In this document: positions 63,979 to 64,000 of the stretch, one piece after another
Numbering within the stretch: position 1 is the stretch's first letter
How the letters are laid out: every line of letters starts with the position of its first letter
Origin: Thermanaerothrix solaris
GTDB lineage: Bacteria; Chloroflexota; Anaerolineae; Anaerolineales; Anaerolineaceae
Direction: 5' to 3'
Length of the DNA stretch: 64,000 bases
Assembly (NCBI RefSeq): GCF_032334255.1
Contig: NZ_JAUHMF010000002.1
Coordinates: 1,054,001 to 1,118,000, forward strand
Notes under the pieces: generated by a model
The model's database searches: none
The model's input: only the letters and a program-made list of their open reading frames with translations
What the model was told of the DNA's origin: nothing
Position numbers and translations under genes: made by a program

Positions 63979-64000
63979 AAGATGAGTTGTGCCCCAGTCC

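Overview
The window reads as chromosome of a member of the Chloroflexota, most likely Anaerolineae-like. This is an inference from gene content: a MalT/LuxR-type ATPase regulator ending in a BTAD domain, a protein of the Os1348-like NHLP (RiPP leader) clan, a DHH-CBS-nucleotidyltransferase CCA enzyme, a two-NuoM complex I cluster, a split F-ATPase operon and tRNA genes without encoded CCA. There is no insertion sequence, prophage, CRISPR array or rRNA. Gene density is high, and no stretch over 300 bases lacks a gene.

Region 1 (1-5.3 kb) is the accessory part. It holds a 5'-truncated MalT-like regulator with a C-terminal winged helix and BTAD, a 56-residue peptide gene made almost entirely of four copies of PQASGDTVRRS, a strong nested terminator, a 100-residue NHLP-clan protein and an HD-GYP phosphodiesterase. 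The four peptide repeats differ only at synonymous third positions, so the amino-acid sequence looks selected. This is the best candidate for an undescribed system.

Region 2 (5.4-29.8 kb) is housekeeping and transport: a lipoprotein S1C protease, tRNA-Arg, SurE, an Rrf2 Fe-S regulator, a thioesterase, an M42 peptidase, ClpC, RadA, a PucC-like MFS carrier, HolA, RadC, AlaX, tRNA-Met, an ADP-forming acyl-CoA synthetase, an ECF vitamin-type transporter, an MFS carrier, a DUF2892 protein next to a thioredoxin-DUF2892 fusion, an FTR1 iron permease and a geranylgeranyl-reductase-type flavoprotein.

Region 3 (29.9-41.6 kb) is energy coupling. It carries the membrane arm of complex I only (nuoA-H-J-K-L-M-M-N), followed by the Fo part of ATP synthase (atpZ/I-B-E and a b-delta fusion) under its own near-leaderless promoter and closed by a terminator. 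The hydrophilic complex I subunits and F1 alpha, beta, gamma and epsilon must lie elsewhere.

Region 4 (41.6-59.4 kb) covers wall synthesis, RNA and translation: MurE, PNPase, S15, an all-helical unknown, ProS, a LOG protein, an EF-G paralogue, a methyltransferase, a GNAT, the multidomain CCA enzyme, MoeZ-type E1/rhodanese, a PIG-L deacetylase, PrmC and RF1.

Region 5 (59.6-64 kb) looks like a phosphate or polyphosphate locus: an orphan PstB, PhoU, two tandem thymidylate-kinase-like proteins (the second with Arg in place of the Walker A Lys) and a CHAD-domain protein.

Promoters with TTGACA/TTGACG and TATAAT-like elements can be read directly. Several lie so close to the start codon that the mRNA should be leaderless.
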